64,000 bases of DNA, taken from Bradyrhizobium macuxiense. GTDB taxonomy: Bacteria; Pseudomonadota; Alphaproteobacteria; Rhizobiales; Xanthobacteraceae. Positions 38,441 to 45,886 of this stretch are shown piece after piece. The position numbers and the translations under genes were made by a program. The notes under the pieces are model-generated. The model was not told the origin of the DNA. It was given only the letters and a program-made list of their open reading frames with translations, and ran no database searches. The stretch's first letter is position 1; every line of letters starts with the position of its first letter. The stretch is taken from contig NZ_VITY01000003.1 of assembly GCF_007993935.1 (NCBI RefSeq), positions 62,001-126,000 on the forward strand, in the 5' to 3' direction.

Positions 38441-38866
38441 ATGTCCAGCTCTTGTTGTCGTGCATTCGGTGGCTGGCTCGCGGGCTGCGGCGCCGCGACT
38501 GCGGTTCTTGCGAGCGTTGTCCAGACCGTCCTGATGATTGGGTCCGGCGGCGATATCGCACGGCTCGCAGGAACGACCATTGCCCTTGTGCCGCTCTCGT
38601 TCCTGACTTTCATCACCATGTGTTTCCTGACGGCAATTCCGGCCCTGATAGTCATTTGGCTCGCCGAACAGCTTCATGCACAATCCGTCGTGTTCTTCGG
38701 CTGCGCTGGCGCCGCGGTCGGCGCGTTGTGCATCAGCCTGCTGGCGCCGTCTGGCGCGATCTGGATGGCCGGCTTGGGGGAGCTGTTCGTCGTCGCCGGG
38801 TTCGTCGCGGGCGCGACCTACTGGGCTGTTACGAGAGAGGATCTCGGTTACTCACACGGACGCTAA
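38441..38866 (+). CDS. Four-helix membrane protein, unknown
   Basis: The product has 141 aa from the ATG at 38441, with GAGGAGG a few bases upstream. Four hydrophobic helices are visible with short polar loops and a Cys pair at the N-terminus (SSSCCR). The family is not recognised. It follows the TIGR01777 gene by 11 bp and is likely the last gene of that operon. Its stop overlaps the convergent LysR gene by 4 bp. Confidence 0.75.
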   Translation: MSSSCCRAFGGWLAGCGAATAVLASVVQTVLMIGSGGDIARLAGTTIALVPLSFLTFITMCFLTAIPALIVIWLAEQLHAQSVVFFGCAGAAVGALCISLLAPSGAIWMAGLGELFVVAGFVAGATYWAVTREDLGYSHGR

Positions 38867-39714
38867 GCCGCCGCGGCCACGCTCCGAAACGTCGCCGCCA
38901 GCGTCCGCAACGCCGCCAGCTTTGCAGGATCGCTGACCTTGGAATGCAGCATCACCTTCGACGCGCCGAGCCGCGGCAGCTTGTGCGCCGGTCCGATATC
39001 GATCAGGCTAGGTGGCGCGATGCGGCGGACGAGGGGAGCAACCGCGAGCCCTGCGAGCGCAGCGGCGACCACCGCGGTGACGCCACCGCCGACGAAGCTT
39101 TCGGTCCAATCGATGCCGGCCTTGTCGAGTGCGCGGACGGCCAATGCGCGCACCCCGCACGGCGGCGCGAGCGTTGCCAGCGGCAAGGCATCGCCGCGCG
39201 GCCAGACGAAACGCTTGGCGGCGAACCAGCCGAATTCGTCTTCGGTCAGTTTCTCGCCGCCGCGCCGGCTGCCTTCCTGGCGCACGATGACCGCGTCGAG
39301 TTCGCCGGCATCGTAGGCATCGAGCATCTCGCGTGAGAAGCCGATGGTCACGGAGAGCGCAAGCTGCGAGGCCATCGCGTGCAGCCGCTCCAGCAGCGGC
39401 ACCAGCTCGGGGCCGGCGGCGTGATCGCTGATCCCGAGCGTGAGCTGCTGCCGCGCCGGCTTCTCGCCCGACAGCGCACGGTCATGCACCTCGATCAGCG
39501 CGCGGGCGTGGTGCAGGAAAGCGGCGCCATCGGCGGTCAGCCGCACCGCGCGCGGCGAGCGCTCGACCAGCCGCTTGCCGAGCACGGTTTCGAGCCGCTG
39601 CAATTTCATGCTGATCGCCGCCTGCGTGGTGCCGAGCGCCTCGGCGGCGCGGGTGAAGCCCTGCAGCTCGGCGACGAGGAGGAAGGCCTGCACAGTGTCG
39701 ATGTCGAGCGTCAT
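38863..39714 (-). CDS. LysR-family transcriptional regulator
   Basis: The protein has 283 aa from the ATG at 39714; an upstream start at 39720 adds two residues. The N-terminal winged HTH has the usual LysR pattern (TVQAFLLVAELQGFTRAAEALGTTQAAIS). A two-lobe periplasmic-binding-type effector domain (about 90-283) follows. It is divergent from the tautomerase gene at 39830 with a 115-bp gap, the classic arrangement for a LysR regulator and its target. The effector is unknown. Confidence 0.92.
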   Translation of the reverse strand: MTLDIDTVQAFLLVAELQGFTRAAEALGTTQAAISMKLQRLETVLGKRLVERSPRAVRLTADGAAFLHHARALIEVHDRALSGEKPARQQLTLGISDHAAGPELVPLLERLHAMASQLALSVTIGFSREMLDAYDAGELDAVIVRQEGSRRGGEKLTEDEFGWFAAKRFVWPRGDALPLATLAPPCGVRALAVRALDKAGIDWTESFVGGGVTAVVAAALAGLAVAPLVRRIAPPSLIDIGPAHKLPRLGASKVMLHSKVSDPAKLAALRTLAATFRSVAAAA

Positions 39715-39718
39715 GATC

Positions 39719-39728
39719 AACGATCGTT
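39719..39728. promoter_or_regulatory. Palindrome in the LysR-tautomerase intergenic region
   Basis: AACGATCGTT is a perfect 10-bp palindrome next to the LysR start, followed by an AT-rich stretch. It is a candidate LysR or autoregulatory site. LysR boxes are usually T-N11-A, so the assignment is tentative. Confidence 0.35.
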
Positions 39729-39829
39729 ATCATTGATATCCATATAGATAAGATAGCAAGATGATGCGCGAAGGTCTAGCTAGAGGAGGCGCGATTGACC
39801 CGCGCCAACCGAATTCAAGGAGACCGATC

Positions 39830-40255
39830 ATGCCGCTCATCACCGTCACCTATGCAACCTCGCGCGAGAGGCCGTCGCTGAAGTCCGAGATCGCCGCCGC
39901 GGTGTCGGAGCTGACCGCCGGGATTCTGCACAAGGATCCCAAGGTCACTGCCGTTATCGTGAAGTCCGCCGACGCCGCCGATTGGTTCGCCGGCGGCAAG
40001 TCGCTCGCCGAGCAGGGGCTCGCAAGCTATTGGCTGGACGTCCATGTCAGCGAAGGCACCAACACCAAGGACGAGAAGGCGGCCTATCTCGCCGAGCTGT
40101 TCAACCGGATGGGCGAATTGCTTGGGCCGCTCCACACCGAGAGCTACGCCCATGTCGACGAGGTGAAGGGCGATGCCTACGGCTTCGGCGGCCTGACCCA
40201 GGAGCGCCGCTACATCGCCGGCAAGCTCGAGGTCGCGCCGCAGAAGGCGGCGTGA
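39830..40255 (+). CDS. 4-oxalocrotonate tautomerase-family protein
   Basis: The protein has 141 aa from the ATG at 39830, with AAGGAGA upstream. After Met removal the N-terminal residue is Pro (MPLITVTY), the catalytic base of the tautomerase superfamily. The chain is about twice the length of 4-OT (62 aa), so it is a single longer or fused-domain member. It may interconvert enol and keto forms in aromatic catabolism, or detoxify. It is probably regulated by the divergent LysR. Confidence 0.88.
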   Translation: MPLITVTYATSRERPSLKSEIAAAVSELTAGILHKDPKVTAVIVKSADAADWFAGGKSLAEQGLASYWLDVHVSEGTNTKDEKAAYLAELFNRMGELLGPLHTESYAHVDEVKGDAYGFGGLTQERRYIAGKLEVAPQKAA

Positions 40256-40258
40256 CCG

Positions 40259-40987
40259 TCACAGCGTCGCTTCCGGCAGGCGCGCTGCGGTGTCGCCGAA
40301 CACCTCGGAAAAGGCCTGCCGGAGCGCGATGTCGACATCGGCCATCGTGACCGGCAGTCCGAGATCGACCAGCGAGGTCACGCCGTAGCGCGGATCGATC
40401 ACGCCGCAGGGCACGATCGCCTGGAAGTGCGAGAGGTCGGGCTCGACATTGATCGCGATGCCGTGGAACGAGACCCAGCGGCGCAGCCGCACGCCGATCG
40501 CGGCGATCTTGTCCTCAAAGCCCGGGCCCTTGTCGGGGCGTTTCACCCAGACCCCGACGCGGTCCTCGCGGCGCTCGCCGCGGACGTTGAAGGCGGCCAG
40601 CGTGCGGATGATCCATTCTTCCAGCGAGGCGACATAGGCGCGCACATCCGGCCGGCGCCGCTTGAGGTCCAGCATCACATAGGCCACCCGCTGGCCGGGG
40701 CCGTGATAGGTGACCTGGCCGCCGCGGCCGCTCTGGAAGGTCGGAAAGCGCGGATCGAGCAGGTCGCCGGCCTTGCCGCTGGTGCCGGAGGTATAGAGCG
40801 GCGGGTGCTCCAGCAGCCACACCAGTTCGGGCGCCGCGCCATCGGCGATCGCCGCCACCCGGGCGTCCATGGCGGCGAGAGAATCGGGGTAGGGGACCGG
40901 ACGGTCCGCAATCCGCCATTCGACCGCTTTGTCGCCCGAAGGGCGCGCAAAGGTCGTCAAATCGAGGCTTTGGCGGTCGTTAACCAT
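40259..40987 (-). CDS. lipB: Lipoyl(octanoyl) transferase LipB
   Basis: The 242-aa protein carries LipB hallmarks: [12 protein letters not shown], the catalytic Lys in [18 protein letters not shown], and the catalytic Cys in VPCGV. It transfers octanoyl from acyl carrier protein to lipoyl domains of 2-oxoacid dehydrogenases, the first step of lipoate synthesis. The start is an ATG at 40987. It is convergent with the tautomerase (3-bp gap) and divergent from the short FliN gene. Confidence 0.95.
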   Translation of the reverse strand: MVNDRQSLDLTTFARPSGDKAVEWRIADRPVPYPDSLAAMDARVAAIADGAAPELVWLLEHPPLYTSGTSGKAGDLLDPRFPTFQSGRGGQVTYHGPGQRVAYVMLDLKRRRPDVRAYVASLEEWIIRTLAAFNVRGERREDRVGVWVKRPDKGPGFEDKIAAIGVRLRRWVSFHGIAINVEPDLSHFQAIVPCGVIDPRYGVTSLVDLGLPVTMADVDIALRQAFSEVFGDTAARLPEATL

Positions 40988-41047
40988 TGGCTAACCCTAA
41001 CGTGGTCAGGTGAACCCACAATTTAGTTCCCGTTCGGCGGTTCAGAA

Positions 41048-41293
41048 GTGCCCACGCTCGATAAAGTCAGCGTCGATCTCATGGTGGTTCTCGGTACCAC
41101 CACCATGCCGATTCACCAGGTCATGCGGCTCTCCCGCGGCGCCATCATCGAACTGGATGCCACCGAGGCCGACGAGGTCAAGATCCTCGCCAACAACCTG
41201 CCGGTCGCCAGCGGCGTCGTCCTGGTCGACCGCAACCGAATTGCTGTCGAGGTCAAGCAGATGCTGCCGAAATCTCCCGGGGTTCGCAGTTAA
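41048..41293 (+). CDS. fliN: Short FliN-type flagellar motor switch protein
   Basis: The 81-aa protein starts at a GTG. It is a lone SpoA/FliN C-terminal domain: VSVDLMVVLGTTTMPIHQVMRLSRGAIIELD, then NNLPVASGVVLVDRNRIAVEV. FliN in the C-ring is usually longer because of an N-terminal extension; this is the core domain only. No other flagellar genes are near. It could be a motor-switch paralogue. Confidence 0.85.
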   Translation: MPTLDKVSVDLMVVLGTTTMPIHQVMRLSRGAIIELDATEADEVKILANNLPVASGVVLVDRNRIAVEVKQMLPKSPGVRS

Positions 41294-41385
41294 TTCGCGC
41301 ATTAATCGCCTTGTCCCTGCATCCGTGATTTGTTACATGGCCCCGTCGATGCGGCGGCGCCTTAGGGTTCCATCCGACATCCTTA

Positions 41386-41470
41386 GCGCTCGTGGCGGAA
41401 TTGGTAGACGCGCTGCCTTGAGGTGGCAGTGGGTAACACCGTGGGGGTTCGAGTCCCTCCGAGCGCACCA
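41386..41470 (+). tRNA. tRNA-Leu (anticodon GAG)
   Basis: A class II tRNA: acceptor GCGCTCG/CGAGCGC, anticodon stem CTGCC/GGCAG with loop TTGAGGT (anticodon GAG), a long variable arm, T-loop TTCGAGT, discriminator A and encoded CCA. It reads CUC and CUU. The 3' end faces an integrase remnant, so it marks an old integration site. Confidence 0.97.
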
Positions 41471-41479
41471 TAGACTCAC

Positions 41480-41864
41480 ATTTCCTATTGAAATAATTGA
41501 GTTTTTTCCCGGGAATGGTACCACTCCGTTCCGGCGCAATGTTCGCGTGCCGCACCGCCAGCCAGTGACTGGCGGTGATCGAACGCGACGCTTTCTCCAT
41601 TCGACTGATGCCAAGCCACTCTCGATTCGCCTGCGCGATATAGCGGGAGGGCATTTTCGGATCGGTCCAGCCGAACATCGCCATCATCCGGCTCTCGGTG
41701 CAGTCGGCGCAGGCAGCCACTTCGGCACAAGCCATGCGCACGTCATGGCAACTCTTCGTTGGCTCGTTGACGCCGGTCAGGACCGCGTACTTCTTGAACT
41801 TGGCCGCCCATGTCTTCTTGCTTGTCGGCTCGACTCGCCCGCGCACGCCTTTGCCGGCGAACAC
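41480..41864 (-). pseudogene. Tyrosine integrase C-terminal remnant at tRNA-Leu
   Basis: The minus-strand frame reads HDVRMACAEVAACADCTE and MMAMFGWTDPKMPSRYIAQANREWLGIS, with the HxxR box, the Trp position of GW, and the nucleophile Tyr. This is the last third of a phage-type tyrosine recombinase. The N-terminal two-thirds, including the first catalytic Arg, is absent. The frame has no proper stop and runs on through the tRNA. It is a decayed integrase whose active gene would have sat against tRNA-Leu(GAG). Confidence 0.82.
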
Positions 41865-41869
41865 TCGGA

Positions 41870-42039
41870 CTTGGATTTTCGCCTTGCGCGATCAGCGTAG
41901 CGGCACTGCCGGCAGGCGCGGTCGGATTGGCGGCGGCGTCGCGACTGAGCTTGCACACGCGGCCCCTGATCAGGCCGTAGCGCGTAAGCGCGGTCGCCGC
42001 TTCAAAGACATCGTCGCGAGCGCCGTCGCGAATTGAATC
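41870..42039 (-). pseudogene. Scrap resembling a type I secretion HlyD adaptor
   Basis: Just upstream of the integrase remnant, in another frame that opens after a TGA at 42040-42042, the minus strand reads TRYGLIRGRVCKLSRDA. This matches the beta-barrel segment of HlyD-family type I secretion adaptors (typical: FTRYGLIxGxVxxxSRDA). No start codon, no helical hairpin and no N-terminal anchor are present, so only about 50 residues survive. Recognition rests on this short motif alone. Confidence 0.5.
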
Positions 42040-42324
42040 TCAGCCGATCGGAAGCCCACGTGCGAAAAGTCTCGAATGATTAAGGCGGGCCGCCGCGCAA
42101 CCGCCCATGTGAAGATCATTTTGAAGCCATTTTTCGCCGTACTTGATCTTTAGCCAACCGATGAGCAGTCGAGGGAGCGTACCTCGAAATCTCCACTGCG
42201 TTGGAATGTGCCCGCGCCACGCGTGCGTCGGGCATGCGGTATGTCGCGCGATTCGCGGCAGTGGAATGGTCGCGCAGTTCGCGACGGGTGGAATTCTTCG
42301 TTCAATCATCGGAAGGGACATGGA

Positions 42325-43677
42325 ATGGCACTTGCCGCGCCAGCAGGTTTCACGTCGAGCGATCTCGTCTACGAGGAGAACTTCTCCGGGACGACGCTGG
42401 ACAATAATTGGCACAACTACATCACCAGCCGCGCCGCCAATGGCTGGGCGTGGAATAGCAATGGATCGGGTGGTAGCGGGCCGGGCGGCGCATACGATGC
42501 CGACTACGAGATGCCGAGCCAGGTGGCCGTAAGCAACGGCATCCTCGATCTCACTGCGGTCACGCAGCCCGTCAGCGGCATCAATCAGGGTAGCGCACAA
42601 ACATTTCCGGTCACGTCCGGTGCCGTCAGCAGCTATGGCAATTTCGAATTCGACGGCGGTTACCTTCAGATCAGCATGAAGGCGCCGAGCGGCGACGGTG
42701 CTTGGCCGTCGCTGTGGCTGATGCCCGGCGCCGGCTCGAACAGCGGCGACAATTTCGAGATCGATATCCAGGAGGGGGGATATACCGGCAACGGGCCGGC
42801 AAACCAGGCCTTCACCTGGCATCTTCACACGCCCTCAGGGACGGTCGGCGGCACGGTCGACACCGGCGTCGACCTCACGGCCGGCTTCCATACCTACGGC
42901 ATCAATTGGGTGCCCGGCCAATCGATGACCTGGTATCTCGACGGCAAGCAGATTGCGACCGTGACCAGCGCGCAGGTCCAGATTCCGAACGAGCCGATGC
43001 AGCTGATCATGAGCAATCAGGTCGCGAACTCTAACGCGGCCGGCTGGCATACTGCGCTCGATAGTTCGACGCCCTCGTCGATGCCGATGCAGATCGCCGA
43101 AGTCCAGCTCTATCAAGCCGCCGGCGGCGGCGACACGGTCACCGGCGCGAACGTCACTGCCTCGACGAACCCGACCACACCGCCGACCCAGCCGGACACG
43201 ACGACGACCCCAGTTGCGACCACCCCGACCGCGACCAGTTCCACAACCAGCATTGTCGCGCCGGCTGTCATCCCGGACACCACTTCGCCGGTGGCCGCGG
43301 CAGTCGACTCACTGTCGACCGTTGCAACGACGACCGACCCCAGCGTCTCTAGCGCCATGGGAGCGATGCTAGGCGCCATGGGACTGGCGCCGACATCATC
43401 GTACGGCTGGTCGGCGAGCACGACCGGCGCAAGCACTGGAAGCTGGGCAAACCAGGATTTTGCGCAGCCGAGCTCGTTGGCAACCGCGGCGCCGCAGGGA
43501 ACTTTTGGGTGGGGAGATCAAGGCACGACCGCCGCATCTCAAGCTGGCAGCAGCTTTGCGCTTCTGAACCAGTATCTGGCAAGTAGCTCTGGTCGAGCCG
43601 GTGGCGGTTCGATCGCGGTAGCGATGGGTGGCGCTGCCTCGACACAGGACTCGTTCCTGACCAAACCTCAGAGCTAG
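42325..43677 (+). CDS. GH16 family glycoside hydrolase with low-complexity C-terminus
   Basis: The protein has 450 aa from the ATG at 42325, which has GGAAGG upstream; an in-frame ATG at 42208 has a non-protein-like extension. The catalytic domain (about 10-265) has the GH16 motif EIDIQE: Glu145 nucleophile, Asp147, Glu150 acid/base. The C-terminal ~185 residues are Thr/Ser/Pro- and Ala-rich (TTPPTQP, TTTTPVATTPTATSS). There is no N-terminal signal peptide, as in rhizobial glycanases exported by type I systems. It probably cleaves beta-1,3/1,4-glucans or exopolysaccharide. The nearby HlyD scrap fits that context. Confidence 0.9.
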   Translation: MALAAPAGFTSSDLVYEENFSGTTLDNNWHNYITSRAANGWAWNSNGSGGSGPGGAYDADYEMPSQVAVSNGILDLTAVTQPVSGINQGSAQTFPVTSGAVSSYGNFEFDGGYLQISMKAPSGDGAWPSLWLMPGAGSNSGDNFEIDIQEGGYTGNGPANQAFTWHLHTPSGTVGGTVDTGVDLTAGFHTYGINWVPGQSMTWYLDGKQIATVTSAQVQIPNEPMQLIMSNQVANSNAAGWHTALDSSTPSSMPMQIAEVQLYQAAGGGDTVTGANVTASTNPTTPPTQPDTTTTPVATTPTATSSTTSIVAPAVIPDTTSPVAAAVDSLSTVATTTDPSVSSAMGAMLGAMGLAPTSSYGWSASTTGASTGSWANQDFAQPSSLATAAPQGTFGWGDQGTTAASQAGSSFALLNQYLASSSGRAGGGSIAVAMGGAASTQDSFLTKPQS

Positions 43678-43713
43678 TGCGTTAGCTGGCTCTCACGCGA
43701 GAGCTCCGGTGCT

Positions 43714-45534
43714 TCACCGCTTCCACCATCGGCTGAAGTAAAGAAACAGCAATGCGCCTGCCATCGCGGGGCCGCCGGGGAGCGGCAGCAGGGCAAGGGC
43801 CAGCAGGATCACCAGTGCCGTGACGAACCACGGCCGTTTCCTGCTCGGTGCCGTCGCCGGTCGCGCCGCGGGTGCGGGCTGCGGGCCATCCGGGCGCGTG
43901 ACGCCTGCCGGCGGTGGCGGAACATTGGGCGGGCGCGACGGGCTTGGTGCTGCTGCGCGCGCTTGCGCAGCCCGCTTCTTTTCGTCTTGTCGCGCCAGTG
44001 CAACCAACACCGGGTCCGGCGCTGGCGGCGGCCGCTCCGCGGGAGTCCATTGCCGGCCGGGCGGCGTCTGGCCGGCGGCCGCGGCCTGGCGGAATGCAGC
44101 GCGGGTCCGACGCCGCGCCGAGCGGGTGGGCGCGTACTGCGCGGCGAGGCGCAGTGCTCGCTGCAGCAGGGGCGTGCCGCTTTCCGGATCGACCATGACC
44201 GCGAAATGGCCGAAGCCGAGCAGCGACCGGATCACATCCTTGCCGGGGCCGAAGTGCTTGCCTGCCGGTCCGTGCCGCTCGACCTGCTGCAGCACGGCGC
44301 GGTAGCGGCGCAGCAGGTCGCGCGGCACGGCCACCGCCTCGTTGACGGTGAGGCCGGTGACCTCCTGCCGCGTCGAGCGGCGCATGACGCGCGTCTTGTC
44401 AGGATGGACCGTGAACCCTTCGGCGGCGACGATGCCGTGCACGGCCTTGAGCAAGGTGCCGATCTTTCTCACCGCTTCGCCCGAGGCGGAGAAGGTCAGA
44501 TCGTCGGCGTAGCGGCTGTAGACGAAACCAAGTGTGCGCGCGAGCCCCACAAGGCGTCGGTCGAGCCTGCGGCAAATCAGGTTGGTGATTGCGGGGCTGG
44601 TCGGCGCGCCCTGCGGCAGCAGCCGCGGGCCGTCGGCGACGAAGTGGCGCTCACCGTCGAGTGCCACTTCGTCGACCATCGGCTCGGTGCACAGCAGCGC
44701 GAGCGGGATCGCGACCGCTTCGGCATAACCGAGCGCCTCGAACAGCCCCTTGACGCGGGTGTAGGTCAGGGTCGGGAAGAAATCCTTGAGGTCGAGATTG
44801 ATCACCACGTCGCGGCCGACATGGTTGCGCGCATTGGTCAGGATGGAGCGCTGAGGCGCAAAGCCGTGCGCGGCATCATGCAGCGGCACCCGCCCCAGAA
44901 TGTTGTCCAGCACCCAATATTGCGCGCGCTTGAGGCGCGGCATCGGCGCCGAGATCAACCGCTCGCCGCCGCTTTTCTTGGGGATCGTGAAGCGCTGATA
45001 GTGATTGACCGATGATACCTTCCTGTTGAAGGCGAGGAAGCGCAGCTCGCCGAGCGGCACGCCCATCGCGTCAGCCAGCGCCTTGGCATCGGCGAGCGGG
45101 GGCAGGCCGTCGCGCAAGGGCGTCGTGGTCGTGCGGGTATGAAGGCCCCGCGAGACGTCCTCGCCGAGATAGAGCACGTCGCGCTTTCGTCGGTCGTACC
45201 AGGCGAAGGCCCGGCTTTGGCGCGCCTCCGCGTTGCGGCGCTTGGTCTCCTGCCGCCGCGCCATCGCCTCGGCCTTGCGGCGCTTGTGCATTTCCTTCAA
45301 CGCGCGTTCGGGATCGGCGAGCGTGGCGTTCTGGCGCTGCAGCTCGGTGAGCTCGCGCATTGCCTCTGCGCGGCCGCGGATCGCGTCCGCGGCCGGCGTC
45401 GGCGCGTCTTCGCCATCGGGCCAGAAACCGAGGCGGATCATCTCCTCGAGGATGACCTCGTCCTTCGACGACTGGCGGATGCGGTCGTAGAGTTCCTGGC
45501 GCGTCAGCGTGCCGGGAGCAACGGTCTCGTTCAC
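43714..45534 (-). CDS. Retron-type reverse transcriptase with membrane tail
   Basis: The 606-aa protein starts at a GTG at 45534, with GGAGGG about 9 nt upstream. Retron RT motifs are all present: NARNH (234-238, the NAxxH box), INLDLKDFFPT (245-255, first catalytic Asp), LPQGAPTSP (306-314), the YADD catalytic box (342-345) and VTG (392-394). The N-terminal ~130 residues include a charged coiled coil (about 55-110). After the thumb, a Pro/Ala-rich linker (about 485-565) leads to hydrophobic helices (about 568-602) ending in basic residues. That tail is unusual for a retron RT. The msr-msd-like RNA lies immediately upstream. Confidence 0.95.
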   Translation of the reverse strand: MNETVAPGTLTRQELYDRIRQSSKDEVILEEMIRLGFWPDGEDAPTPAADAIRGRAEAMRELTELQRQNATLADPERALKEMHKRRKAEAMARRQETKRRNAEARQSRAFAWYDRRKRDVLYLGEDVSRGLHTRTTTTPLRDGLPPLADAKALADAMGVPLGELRFLAFNRKVSSVNHYQRFTIPKKSGGERLISAPMPRLKRAQYWVLDNILGRVPLHDAAHGFAPQRSILTNARNHVGRDVVINLDLKDFFPTLTYTRVKGLFEALGYAEAVAIPLALLCTEPMVDEVALDGERHFVADGPRLLPQGAPTSPAITNLICRRLDRRLVGLARTLGFVYSRYADDLTFSASGEAVRKIGTLLKAVHGIVAAEGFTVHPDKTRVMRRSTRQEVTGLTVNEAVAVPRDLLRRYRAVLQQVERHGPAGKHFGPGKDVIRSLLGFGHFAVMVDPESGTPLLQRALRLAAQYAPTRSARRRTRAAFRQAAAAGQTPPGRQWTPAERPPPAPDPVLVALARQDEKKRAAQARAAAPSPSRPPNVPPPPAGVTRPDGPQPAPAARPATAPSRKRPWFVTALVILLALALLPLPGGPAMAGALLFLYFSRWWKR

Positions 45535-45573
45535 GCGGCCAGCCCTCCGGTCAGGAGTACGGCAGCGGCCTTA

Positions 45574-45824
45574 TGCAGGGAATTCGGAAAGGGCGCAGGC
45601 CGGATTGCCTTCGTCTCTTCTAAGAACTGGATCGATCCACTCGACGCCGGGGCGTCCACCCCTACGCAATTGGGTTCAAGGAACCCATTCTGCGATTGCG
45701 TAGGGGTGGACTGCCCCGGCCCAGTGAAGATCGGGCCAGTGACGCATGCGCGGTCATGGTGCAAGGACGGCGATACGCCGCCCGGGTTGCAAGGTCCTGA
45801 CCGGCCTGCGCCCTTCCGAATGCA
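45574..45824 (-). ncRNA. Retron msr-msd RNA
   Basis: This ~250-nt non-coding stretch lies between the SWIM gene and the RT gene. The a1 arm (45801-45820) and a2 arm (45583-45603) are complementary over 20 bp with a single 1-nt bulge, and pairing resumes at TGCA (45821-45824 with 45574-45577). Next to a1 is an msr-like region with a GGTCA/TGACC outer stem (45798-45802 with 45752-45756) enclosing CGGCG/CGCCG (45768-45780). The msd part is a 25-bp hairpin (45646-45720). The order a1-msr-msd-a2-RT is canonical. The branching guanosine was not located. Confidence 0.92.
45646..45720 (-). other. msd hairpin of the retron
   Basis: Arms 45646-45670 and 45695-45720 pair over 25 bp (17 bp, one bulged base, 8 bp). 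Inside, TGGGTTC and GAACCCA (45671-45677 and 45681-45687) form a 7-bp terminal hairpin with a 3-nt loop, and a 7-nt bulge (45688-45694) lies on one side. Long stems of this type are what retron RTs copy into multicopy single-stranded DNA. Confidence 0.9.
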
Positions 45825-45854
45825 GTGATACGCGAATTGCCGTCGCCGGTTCAA
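45825..45854 (-). promoter_or_regulatory. Candidate promoter for the retron RNA
   Basis: On the minus strand, TTGAAC (45854-45849) and TATCAC (45830-45825) are separated by 18 bp. Transcription would start within a few bases of the a1 arm. The match to a vegetative promoter is moderate, and GCCGG/CCGGC repeats overlap the -35. The RNA could instead come from the upstream operon transcript. Confidence 0.4.
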
Positions 45855-45886
45855 GCCGGCTCTGCGGATCAAGGGTTTCATGTCAC

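Noticed and set aside
41253..41614. Minus-strand frames reading through tRNA-Leu (GLEPPRCYPLPPQG-type peptide)
   Set aside because: This is the usual translation artefact of antisense tRNA-Leu; the true features are the tRNA and the integrase remnant.
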